From Halobacillus naozhouensis (lineage in GTDB: Bacteria; Bacillota; Bacilli; Bacillales; Halobacillaceae), in the NCBI RefSeq assembly GCF_029714185.1, contig NZ_CP121671.1, positions 4,030,001-4,094,000 on the forward strand: a stretch of 64,000 nt of DNA, read 5' to 3'. The notes beneath the pieces were generated by a model, which had not been told where the DNA came from, searched no databases, and saw only the letters and a program-made list of their open reading frames with translations. The translations under genes were made by a program, and so were the position numbers. Of the stretch, positions 51,638 through 59,443 are shown piece after piece (position 1 is the stretch's first letter; each line of letters begins with the position of its first letter).

Positions 51638-51791
51638 ACAGGTAGGTCTCCTGGCTTATGATCATTGCTCCCTGCTCCTTCCCATGCTTTTCACACAGTG
51701 GAACCGTGCAGGTTGCTCACAAATACAGTGGCGGGACCGCGTTGGAATTGCACCAACTTCCCTTTTAAGTGATGAATAACATCACGCCTGT
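51638..51791 (-). ncRNA. Cobalamin riboswitch (AdoCbl/B12 box aptamer)
   Basis: On the minus strand the leader shows the B12-riboswitch landmarks in order: P1 strand ACAGG, the GGTGCAATTCC and GCCACTG consensus elements, and the B12 box AAGCCAGGAGACCTACC near the 3' end, closed by CCTGT pairing with P1. The aptamer is followed by an intrinsic terminator and then btuF, so control is by transcription attenuation. It governs the whole corrinoid operon through cblS. Confidence 0.95.
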
Positions 51792-51893
51792 TTTTTTACG
51801 CTTATTCAATTATGTATTATTGTACTAAATATGTTGGAAAAAAGCTCGGGTTTTGGAATTTTTCGTCATATAATAAAAAAATTTTGTTGTCTG

Positions 51894-53126
51894 CTATCGA
51901 AGAGGTGCTCGATCTTGTTGAAAGACCGTCTGGTTCCTCCCCGCTCCTAAACCAGCTGCCACCATAACAACTATAACAGCAATGAAAAGCAGCAATGGAA
52001 CAGTCACTGATGCCGTAACATCGAGGAGTATGCCAATTAATACCGGTCCCACCGCAGCAAGTGAATACCCAATCGATTGAGACATACCGGATAATGCGGC
52101 ACTTTGCTGAGCATTGTCCGCACGGAGTCCAAGTAAGGTAAGCGCTAAGCTAATAGAAGAGGCTTGACCAATACCAATCAGCATGACACTCAATGTCAAC
52201 AGAGGAATACCGCTTCCGAACAAAACTCCTAACAAGCCTGTCGTGTAAAGGCATCCAATCATCCCTATAATTCCTCTTTGATTCTTAAAGCGAGTAGCCA
52301 GGACGGGGGTTAGGAAGGTCATTGGAAGACCCGTTAACTGCATGACAGATACCATCCACCCAGCAGTCGATATACTTAGCCCTCTGCCGCTTAGGATTTC
52401 AGGCAGCCATGCAATCATGGAATAAAATAAGAAAGATTGTAACCCCATAAAGATTGTCACTTGCCAAGCAATTGGGGAACGCCATATCGGATTTTCCTGC
52501 AGTGCTGGCGTTTTAACATCCTCTACTTGGGCTGGTTTGCGAAGTTGAGGCAGCCAAACTATCGCTGCCGGAATAGCTAATAAAACCCAGCATACTAGCG
52601 TTTTTTCCCAACCTAAACCGAAATCATTAGCTAAAGGAATGCTCAGCCCGGTACCAATGGCTGAAAAAATAGACATGCAAGTCGTATAAACGGCTGTCAC
52701 TAAGCCAACCTTTTCAGGGTATTTCTCTTTAACAATGCCAGGTAACAACACATTTGATATGGCAATTCCAATACCAATTAATGCAGTTCCAGCAAACAGG
52801 GTAAACGTCATTGATATAAAGCGAATTAAGATTCCTGCTATTAAGGTTAGTAAACCCACAAACACGATTCGTTCTAACCCGAATCGTTGACCTAACCTGG
52901 GAGCAAGAAAAGAAAACACTGCAAAAGCCACCAAAGGAAGTGTTGTAATGAATCCTGCAGCTGCATTGGATAACCCTACATCAACTTTTATGGAACTGAT
53001 TAGCGGTCCTACAGATGTAATAGCTGGACGCAAGTTAAAGGCAACAAAGATGATCCCTATAATGGACAATACCTTTTTCATATCTATATATTTGCTCTGA
53101 AAGTTCCGCTGTGACTTAGTTCTCAT
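51894..53126 (-). CDS. MFS transporter, CynX/NimT family
   Basis: A 410-residue major facilitator with about 12 helices, of the cyanate/2-nitroimidazole transporter-like group. It opens with a basic N-terminus and the characteristic FNLRPAITSVGPLI (about 30-43). APRLGQRFGLER (about 75) is the loop 2-3 motif, and GLQSFLFYSMIAWLPEIL (about 228) is typical of CynX/NimT proteins. ATG 53126 lies nine bases after AGGAG. An internal ATG (53081) has no such site. The substrate is unknown, and the neighbours do not suggest one. It is convergent with nothing and stands alone downstream of the riboswitch region. Confidence 0.87.
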   Translation of the reverse strand: MRTKSQRNFQSKYIDMKKVLSIIGIIFVAFNLRPAITSVGPLISSIKVDVGLSNAAAGFITTLPLVAFAVFSFLAPRLGQRFGLERIVFVGLLTLIAGILIRFISMTFTLFAGTALIGIGIAISNVLLPGIVKEKYPEKVGLVTAVYTTCMSIFSAIGTGLSIPLANDFGLGWEKTLVCWVLLAIPAAIVWLPQLRKPAQVEDVKTPALQENPIWRSPIAWQVTIFMGLQSFLFYSMIAWLPEILSGRGLSISTAGWMVSVMQLTGLPMTFLTPVLATRFKNQRGIIGMIGCLYTTGLLGVLFGSGIPLLTLSVMLIGIGQASSISLALTLLGLRADNAQQSAALSGMSQSIGYSLAAVGPVLIGILLDVTASVTVPLLLFIAVIVVMVAAGLGAGRNQTVFQQDRAPLR

Positions 53127-53302
53127 TCTATGTGGCTCCTATTCCCCGCTTGGCTCTTTTAAGAAAACCATTTTTATTCTCACATCATTTCTTTTTCTAT
53201 ATACCTTCCTCTAGTACCTTCTTAATTTCACATCATTTTATGTTTGATTATGGTCATTTATATGTGGCAGAATGATCTACATCCAGTTAATGAAATAATA
53301 GA

Positions 53303-53344
53303 AAAAGAACAAGTACATCCTAAAGTAAAGAGATGTGTACTTGT
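53303..53344 (-). terminator. Probable terminator of the aldehyde dehydrogenase gene
   Basis: An inverted repeat built from ACAAGTACA and TGTACTTGT with a long A-rich loop. On the minus strand it is followed by TCTTTTTC. The stem contains a small bulge. Confidence 0.6.
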
Positions 53345-53356
53345 CCTGCTTCTCCG

Positions 53357-54820
53357 TTAAAAAGGAAATTCCCTATATTTTTCTTGTACCGAAATCCATT
53401 TCAATTTAGTAAACTCATCAATTACCCATGGATTTCCAAACCTGCCTAATCCGCTTTGTTTATTCCCACCGAACGGCACATTGGCTGCATCATTTACCGT
53501 CTGGTCATTAACATGTGTCATGCCACTATCTATCTTCAAGCCATACGCTTCTCCTTTTTCTAAATCAGATGTGAATATCGCAGAGGTAAGCCCGTAAATG
53601 GTATCGTTTGCTAACTCAATGGCATTATCATCAGATTCTGCCTTGATTATAGAGACAACCGGAGAGAATAATTCGGTCTGTGCGATATCATCTGTGTTTT
53701 TCACATCGACAAAAACATGCGGTGTCAGTATATTTCCTTCCCGGTCCCCTTTCAAGGCAACTTTTGCCCCATCTTTTTCAGCCTTCTCAACGGCTTCCAA
53801 TGCTTTCTCCACTTGCTGGCTATTAATTAATGGTCCAATCACTGTATCAGGATCGGTTTGATCGCCATACGGCAATTGGGATGCCCGTTCAACAAATTTT
53901 TCCGTAAATCTATCATAGACATCTTTGTGGGCAATAATCCGATTGATACACATACAAATTTGTCCTTGGTGCATAAATTTACCAAAAATTGCTGCATCAA
54001 CAGCTTTTTCAACATCCGCATCTTGTAAAACGATGAACGGGTTATTACCTCCCAGTTCCAATGCTACCCGTTTTAGGTTTTTGCCGGCAATTTCTCCTAT
54101 GTGTTTTCCAAACCCTGTAGAACCCGTAAAAGCAACTAATTGTACCACAGGGTTTTCCAACATCTCGTCACCAATTTCATCTGGTGTTGTCAAAATAGAT
54201 TGGAACACGCCTCTTGGTAATCCAGCATGATCAAATGCGCGTGCTATGATCGATCCGCCTGTTAAGCCTACCTGTAAATCTGCTTTATGGACAACTGTAT
54301 TACCAAGCGCTATGGCTGGTGCAATCGAGCGCATCGATAAATTCATTGGAAAATTAAATGGAGAGATGGAAGAGATCACCCCAAGTGGCTGCCGGTAAAT
54401 TTTATTTCTTTTCCCATCAATCGTCGCATGGACTTCTTTTACTTCGTCAACTGCGTCCATATAATCGAACGTCTCTTTTAAAACGTCAATAGTGAGGTTT
54501 AATTCCAATTCGACCTTAAGTAACGTTCCACCTGTTTCCAAATTAGCAATCCGAATAATTTCTTCACGATTACTTTCCAGAAATTCAGCTGCCTTACGAA
54601 GTATTTCTTTTCTTTTTTCAACAGAAGAATGTGCCCAATCTTTTTGTTGATCCTCAGCAATTTTATATGCATTCTTGAGTTGTTGTAGAGAGGCCAGTTG
54701 AACAGTTGTAATGACTGATCCATCATATGGGTTAACAATATCGTGACCCGTCCCTGTATCCCCGTTTATCCACTGTCCGTCTATATAGTTTTTATTATAC
54801 TCACCCGTAAAATCCTCCAT
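53357..54820 (-). CDS. Aldehyde dehydrogenase family protein (YfmT-like)
   Basis: A 487-residue NAD(P)-dependent aldehyde dehydrogenase, complete. Cofactor/oxyanion Asn lies in SPFNFPMN (about 156), the NAD-binding FTGSTGFGKHI is at about 231, the general base Glu is in LELGGNNP (about 258) and the nucleophile Cys is in GQICMCINR (about 290-298). Overall pattern is close to B. subtilis YfmT, reported as an aromatic (vanillin-type) aldehyde dehydrogenase. It is not a replacement gbsA: it lacks GbsA-specific segments and is 14 kb from gbsR. ATG follows GAAAGGAG. It is monocistronic. Confidence 0.88.
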   Translation of the reverse strand: MEDFTGEYNKNYIDGQWINGDTGTGHDIVNPYDGSVITTVQLASLQQLKNAYKIAEDQQKDWAHSSVEKRKEILRKAAEFLESNREEIIRIANLETGGTLLKVELELNLTIDVLKETFDYMDAVDEVKEVHATIDGKRNKIYRQPLGVISSISPFNFPMNLSMRSIAPAIALGNTVVHKADLQVGLTGGSIIARAFDHAGLPRGVFQSILTTPDEIGDEMLENPVVQLVAFTGSTGFGKHIGEIAGKNLKRVALELGGNNPFIVLQDADVEKAVDAAIFGKFMHQGQICMCINRIIAHKDVYDRFTEKFVERASQLPYGDQTDPDTVIGPLINSQQVEKALEAVEKAEKDGAKVALKGDREGNILTPHVFVDVKNTDDIAQTELFSPVVSIIKAESDDNAIELANDTIYGLTSAIFTSDLEKGEAYGLKIDSGMTHVNDQTVNDAANVPFGGNKQSGLGRFGNPWVIDEFTKLKWISVQEKYREFPF

Positions 54821-54961
54821 AATCTTACACTCCTTTCAAATCACTTTATTTATCATCCCTCATTTATTATTTGCTATTAATTTTGCTAAACAACCCGAAT
54901 ATCCCAAGAATCTTAAGATACAATAACTACCAATCGATCTTTAGTATTGGAGAGAATTCAA

Positions 54962-55423
54962 ATGATTACAAACATATTGTTAAATATTTCTTTATTTCTG
55001 CCTTGGGTTACATTATTTTTCGCCTCCAAACAAACCATTAAGAGGTATATGCCTGTTACCATCTTCACCTCATTTTTAATGACTATCATCTTCCAAATTG
55101 CGTACACCTACAAATGGTGGTTCATCCATGAATATATAGTCCCGTGGGGGTATATGATTGACGTCAGTTTTGCGTACGGAATTTTTGCTGTGGGAACGTT
55201 TTGGATTTTCAGACTAACCTCCCATAACTTTTTACTTTATACGGTGGTTAATTTGGTACTTGATGGAATTATGTGTTTTATAGCTCTTCCTACACTTGAG
55301 AAGCTAGGTATTTCTGAATATAACCATATCTCTCCGTGGCAATATTTATTAGTCACTTATGGTCTCTCATTCGTTATTTATTTCTACCATAAGTGGCAGG
55401 AAAAAATTTTTATAAAAGATTAA
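54962..55423 (+). CDS. Small membrane protein, CBO0543-like family
   Basis: A 153-residue integral membrane protein with about five hydrophobic helices and many Trp/Tyr/Phe residues (YKWWFIHEYIVPWGYMIDV is the most distinctive segment). It looks like the CBO0543 family of uncharacterised Bacillus/Clostridium membrane proteins. ATG 54962 follows TTGGAGAGA; an in-frame TTG at 54947 overlaps that site. It is encoded alone, pointing away from the aldehyde dehydrogenase. Function unknown. Confidence 0.72.
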   Translation: MITNILLNISLFLPWVTLFFASKQTIKRYMPVTIFTSFLMTIIFQIAYTYKWWFIHEYIVPWGYMIDVSFAYGIFAVGTFWIFRLTSHNFLLYTVVNLVLDGIMCFIALPTLEKLGISEYNHISPWQYLLVTYGLSFVIYFYHKWQEKIFIKD

Positions 55424-55484
55424 TGTAATCTGTTCTAAACAAACCTTGCCTTCTCCAGGAAGATGACAAAGCGCTTGGCCTCCC

Positions 55485-56627
55485 CTAACCGTTTGATTCA
55501 AAAATTGTCGCAAGTCCCATTCCCCCGCCAATGCCGAGTGTAGCAATTCCTCGTTTAAAGCTACTACTATTTGCAAATTCATGTACTAACCGTGTCACGA
55601 GAATAGCTCCTGATGCGCCATAAGGATGGCCTAAAGCTAGTGCACCACCAGACCGATTTACCTTTTTGTGCGGGATTTCCAAACTTTTCAATGAAGCTAT
55701 AACTTGGGACGCAAATGCTTCATTAAATTCTACAAGGTCGATATCTTCTTCGGTTATGTTCTGTCGTTCCCATAACTTTTTCACAGCCGGAATTGGGCCG
55801 GCCCCAAGTACATGAGGGTTTACACCCGCTGATGTACTATCTACAAACCGGGCTAGCGGGGTTAAGCCTAGCGAACGACATTTTTCCAGTGACATAACCA
55901 GGACCGCAGCCGCTCCATCATTCATAGGACAAGCATTTCCCGCTGTCACCGTGCCGCCTTGCTTAAAAACCGGTTTAAGAGTAGATAGTTTGGCTAGCGA
56001 CGTGTTCGGCCGTGAGCATTCATCTGCTTCTATTCCATCTACCGGCATAATTTCCTCTCTAAAAGCCCCTTCACGCTGGGCTGCAGAAGCCTTCATATGA
56101 CTGATATATGCAAATTCATCCTGTTCTTCACGTGTGACACCATAATGTGCAGCCACATTCTCAGCTGCTTCCCCCATCTCTGGGTCCCCGATAAATTCTG
56201 GAGAGAACTGTGCTCTCGTATAAAGTTCCGGACCTCTCGGGTCATGCAGGGAAGCAGGTTTCTTCACTTTCCATGGAGCCAGACTCGTACTTTCGACACC
56301 TCCAGCTATAAACATGTCTCCAGCTCCTGCCTGGACTAAGCGGGCTGCGATATTAATTGCTTCCAGACCAGAACCGCATTGCCTATCTATGGTTACACCG
56401 GGCACCGTCACAGGTAGCCCAGCACATAATAAGGACAGGCGTGCAATGTTCCCTCCAGGCCCTACAACATTTCCTAGTATCACGTCATCAATAGCAGCAG
56501 AATCCAGCCCCTCTATTAAACCTTTTAAAACAGGTTGAATGAGTTTTTCAGGAGGAAGATGCGAAAGACTGCCCCCTATTTTTCCTATAGGCGTTCGTTT
56601 TGCTCTAACAATAACTGCTTCATTCAT
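55485..56627 (-). CDS. yhfS: Thiolase family protein (acetyl-CoA acyltransferase-like, YhfS type)
   Basis: A 380-residue thiolase-fold enzyme, last gene of a BirA-controlled operon equivalent to B. subtilis yhfUTS. The acyl-accepting nucleophile is Cys84 (DRQCGSG). NEAFASQV (about 296) and the His of ALGHPYGASG (about 335) are normal. The C-terminal motif that normally carries the second catalytic Cys reads TLGIGGGMG, with Gly in its place. Without it, ordinary Claisen condensation or thiolysis should be impaired, so the reaction may differ. ATG follows AGGAGTGG directly after the yhfT stop. It was named yhfS by context. Confidence 0.85.
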   Translation of the reverse strand: MNEAVIVRAKRTPIGKIGGSLSHLPPEKLIQPVLKGLIEGLDSAAIDDVILGNVVGPGGNIARLSLLCAGLPVTVPGVTIDRQCGSGLEAINIAARLVQAGAGDMFIAGGVESTSLAPWKVKKPASLHDPRGPELYTRAQFSPEFIGDPEMGEAAENVAAHYGVTREEQDEFAYISHMKASAAQREGAFREEIMPVDGIEADECSRPNTSLAKLSTLKPVFKQGGTVTAGNACPMNDGAAAVLVMSLEKCRSLGLTPLARFVDSTSAGVNPHVLGAGPIPAVKKLWERQNITEEDIDLVEFNEAFASQVIASLKSLEIPHKKVNRSGGALALGHPYGASGAILVTRLVHEFANSSSFKRGIATLGIGGGMGLATIFESNG

Positions 56628-58094
56628 CTAACCACTCCTAGTGGGAAATTGAAGTTCTTTTCTTGCTATTTTCCCGCTGCTTGTGTAAGGGAACTGGTCC
56701 AGCTTGATCCATTCCTTCGGACATTTATATTTTGGCAACGCCTTTGTTATATAAGATTTCATGTCATCTATAACTAGTTGGTGATCTTCAGCACAAGTGA
56801 CAAAAGCTACTACCTTCTGTCCCCAATAACTATCGTCCATTCCCAATACCGCCGCTTCATCAATAGCCGGATGCTTTCGGATAACTTGTTCCACTTCTTC
56901 AGGATAAATATTCAGACCGCCGCTAATGATCATATTTTGTTTTCGTCCTTGAAGGATGATATAACCTTCTTTATTTAAGAAAGCAAGGTCCCCGACTGTC
57001 GCCTGATCACCATGAAAAACCTTCGATGTCTCCTCAGGGCGATTTAAATAGCCGTTAAACACCCAGGGACTGCTAACAAACAAATTACCAATTTCCCCTT
57101 GGGATACAGGTTTTCCCCCATCATCAAGAATCGAAATTTCTACCTCAGGAAAGGGCTGTCCTATAGCTCCTTCAGGGAGTGTTTCGTCATTTACTTTGCG
57201 ATAACTAACGAAGCTTAATTCAGAAGCACCATAGAACTCATAAATGCAAGCTTGCGGAAATACCTCTTTAGCTTTCTGCTTCGACGAGTCTGACCACTTG
57301 GCTCCAGAGGAAATTAATGTGATTAATTGATCAGCAGTACCGCTGGTTCTTTTTCGATTTAGCGCTTCAAACATAGTCGGCACCATATACATCACTGTGA
57401 TATCCTGTTTTTTAATTAGACCCCAAACCTCTCTTGCAGAAAAAGGGCATAGATGGAGGGTCGCTCCTATATGTAAACACTGCACAGCAGCATAAAGAAA
57501 ATGGGAATGAACAAGGGGACCAGGGCATAAAATTTTATCTTCTTCTGTTAGGGAGAAAACTTGACGCCCCAGGGAGAAACAATCTGCCCAGGACGCATGG
57601 TTTCTTATAAATCCCTTCGGTTGACCTGTGGTACCTGATGTATATCCTATATAAAAAGGATCATGGCCAGAAAAGTCACTTGCCACCTTCCTAGTTGGAG
57701 AAAGCAGCTCTAAGGCTTTTATCGTAAAGGTTTTAACTGAATTTATACCTTTGAATTGATTAGCAAAAGTCTGATCATAGACCACTAGATCTGGTTCAGC
57801 ATCTCTTATTACCTCGGACAGCTGCCGGGGACTCCATTTAGGATCAAATGGAATAGCGATCCCTCCCATTGAACTGATGGCTATAAATAGTTCTAACCAT
57901 TTTGGTTCATTAGGAAGCAAGAACCCAATCTTTTTTCCCTTGCCTTTAGGAAATAGAAACGTAAGTTTACGCTGAAGGAGTTGAGTAGACTGGTAGAACT
58001 CCTGATAGCTTATTTGCCTCTCCCAGGTTTCAATAGCTACCCGCTCAGGGTCTCTCTTAGCTACTTCTCTTATACTCGTACCGATAACGGACAC
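56628..58094 (-). CDS. yhfT: Acyl-CoA synthetase, AMP-binding (YhfT type)
   Basis: A 488-residue ANL-superfamily acid:CoA ligase forming acyl-AMP and then acyl-CoA. P-loop A3 motif YTSGTTGQPKGF (about 158-169), A5 YEFYGASEL (about 287), A7 GDLAFLNKEGYIILQGR (about 370-386) and the A10 Lys in SSGKIARKEL near the end. GTG 58094 sits about eight bases after GAGAGG; a GTG at 58103 is the alternative. It lies between bioY and the thiolase. The operon's biotin control suggests that its acid is linked to biotin or its precursors (for example pimelate), but this is inference. Confidence 0.87.
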   Translation of the reverse strand: MSVIGTSIREVAKRDPERVAIETWERQISYQEFYQSTQLLQRKLTFLFPKGKGKKIGFLLPNEPKWLELFIAISSMGGIAIPFDPKWSPRQLSEVIRDAEPDLVVYDQTFANQFKGINSVKTFTIKALELLSPTRKVASDFSGHDPFYIGYTSGTTGQPKGFIRNHASWADCFSLGRQVFSLTEEDKILCPGPLVHSHFLYAAVQCLHIGATLHLCPFSAREVWGLIKKQDITVMYMVPTMFEALNRKRTSGTADQLITLISSGAKWSDSSKQKAKEVFPQACIYEFYGASELSFVSYRKVNDETLPEGAIGQPFPEVEISILDDGGKPVSQGEIGNLFVSSPWVFNGYLNRPEETSKVFHGDQATVGDLAFLNKEGYIILQGRKQNMIISGGLNIYPEEVEQVIRKHPAIDEAAVLGMDDSYWGQKVVAFVTCAEDHQLVIDDMKSYITKALPKYKCPKEWIKLDQFPYTSSGKIARKELQFPTRSG

Positions 58095-58162
58095 TTTGCA
58101 CACCTCTCTCTACTTTTATGTCTTAAAAAAAGGTTTGCCCTGAATTAGGCAAACCCTTCTTC

Positions 58163-58738
58163 TTAGGCAGCTTTAGATGCTTTGTGAACATTTTTATCCC
58201 TTTCAATTAATGGATAGACTCGATTAATTTGTCTGGCTAGTAAGGAAGCTGCCACAACCTTAACAAGATCACCCGGGATGAAAACCAACGCAGCCCATGC
58301 CGCTTTTGTCCAAGGTGTTTCCGTTATGAAGGAAAGGTAGGTTACCCCAAGGGCATAAACCAGAATAATTCCACCTGCCACATTAATAGCAATATAGAGA
58401 CCTATATTGAGTTTTTTCCAGAAAAGTTCTACAAGAAAACCAATGAAAAAAGCTGCAATCGGCCAGGCCATAATATAGCCGCCAGAGGGACCGAAAAGCA
58501 CCCCGAGTCCTCCCCGACCTCCTGAAAGCAATGGTACACCGATCGAAACGAGTAAAACAAAGACTAATAGACTTAACCCGCCTCGTTTGGCACCTAATAT
58601 AGAGCCTGCCAGCATTACACCTAGGGTCTGAGCTGTTATAGGCACCGGAGTAAAAGGTGTGACAATTGGCGGAAGCAAACCTAGTGCCCCGATTATTGCC
58701 GCAAATAAAGATGCATAAACCATTGTTCTGAGCTTCAC
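58163..58738 (-). CDS. bioY: Biotin transporter BioY (second copy, YhfU type)
   Basis: A 191-residue S component of a biotin ECF transporter, with about six helices. Motifs PFTPVPITAQTLGVMLAG (about 27) and FGPSGGYIMAWP (about 80) are diagnostic. It starts the yhfUTS-like operon. GTG 58738 gives the expected N-terminus (MKLRTMVYASLF) and is six bases after AGGTG. The GTG at 58747 lies within that site. A BirA-type operator lies 57 bases upstream. It is more similar in pattern to B. subtilis YhfU than the copy at 2154, which resembles YuiG. Confidence 0.92.
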   Translation of the reverse strand: MKLRTMVYASLFAAIIGALGLLPPIVTPFTPVPITAQTLGVMLAGSILGAKRGGLSLLVFVLLVSIGVPLLSGGRGGLGVLFGPSGGYIMAWPIAAFFIGFLVELFWKKLNIGLYIAINVAGGIILVYALGVTYLSFITETPWTKAAWAALVFIPGDLVKVVAASLLARQINRVYPLIERDKNVHKASKAA

Positions 58739-58794
58739 TATCAACACCTGCTTTTCATTATGTATGTAGTGAAGATTATCTTATTCGCGACAAA

Positions 58795-58826
58795 TTGTCA
58801 ACTTAACTTTGTTTTAGGTTAACCTA
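58795..58826 (-). promoter_or_regulatory. BirA-type operator of the bioY-yhfT-yhfS operon
   Basis: TTGTCAAC (58795-58802) and GTTAAC (58818-58823) with a 15-base spacer form an imperfect copy of the BirA operator; one base of the left arm differs from TTGTTAAC. The site matches the BirA control known for B. subtilis yhfUTS. Confidence 0.75.
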
Positions 58827-58863
58827 TGAATAATGGTTCTACAACGGCCAATTTAACAACAAG

Positions 58864-58898
58864 AAGCCAGCATTTTCATAACTAGAAAAGCTGGCTTT
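58864..58898. terminator. Hairpin after the PH-domain gene
   Basis: An 8-bp stem GAAGCCAGC/GCTGGCTTT type with a long loop. T5 lies on the plus strand and a weaker T-rich stretch on the minus strand, so it is probably bidirectional. Confidence 0.5.
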
Positions 58899-58906
58899 TT
58901 AAAAAT

Positions 58907-59281
58907 TTATAATACATGCTTGGCAAGGCTTCTCTGAACTTCTTGAATTGGGCTGTCTTTCTTAAACGTTTTTCCAATTGGTTCATTGCTTCCAGACAAC
59001 CATATTTTCAGCTCCGAATCTAAGTCAAAACCGCCAGCAGTTTCTACACTGAAATGGGTAACACTCTTATAAGGAATCGAATGATACTCTACTTTCTTCC
59101 CCGTCATACCTTGCTTATCAATTAAGAGTAAACGTTTATTCGTGAAAATAAAAGAATCTCTTAATACCTTATAACCACTTTGGAAATCTTCACCGTCTAC
59201 AAGTACTTCCTCAAGTTCTTTGGCAATTTCCTCACGATCAACTTCACTTGCGTTTCCCATTAAACCATCTAGAAACCCCAT
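58907..59281 (-). CDS. Bacterial PH-domain protein (bPH, YvbH-like)
   Basis: A 124-residue soluble protein. An N-terminal helix (GFLDGLMGNASEVD) leads to a single pleckstrin-homology-like beta domain (about 25-120) with the family segment SFIFTNKRLLLIDKQGMTGKKVEYHSIPY. Such bPH domains are common in Bacillus, form ring-like oligomers and have no settled function. ATG 59281 lies eight bases after AAGGAG; the GTG at 59290 lies within that site. It is monocistronic. Confidence 0.88.
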   Translation of the reverse strand: MGFLDGLMGNASEVDREEIAKELEEVLVDGEDFQSGYKVLRDSFIFTNKRLLLIDKQGMTGKKVEYHSIPYKSVTHFSVETAGGFDLDSELKIWLSGSNEPIGKTFKKDSPIQEVQRSLAKHVL

Positions 59282-59388
59282 TATGCTCACTCCTTCGTTT
59301 AAGATGACCTCTAGCTTATGTACAAGTATAGCATGTTAGGTTTCAAAAGTTCCAAGCTTCACCATGTGGTGGTTATATAGAGTTATGG

Positions 59389-59428
59389 GTGAAAGAAATG
59401 GGGTATTGCTATCTTGATTCATACCCCA
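59389..59428 (-). terminator. Intrinsic terminator of the glycogen operon
   Basis: A TGGGGTAT/ATACCCCA stem with a 14-base loop, followed on the minus strand by TTTCTTTC. It lies just after the GH13 gene, the last of the operon. Confidence 0.7.
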
Positions 59429-59443
59429 CTTCGAACCTTCCGC

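Noticed and set aside
53357..54820. The complete aldehyde dehydrogenase as a functional replacement for gbsA
   Set aside because: Sequence pattern is YfmT-like, it is far from gbsR and it has its own terminator. Nothing links it to betaine aldehyde.
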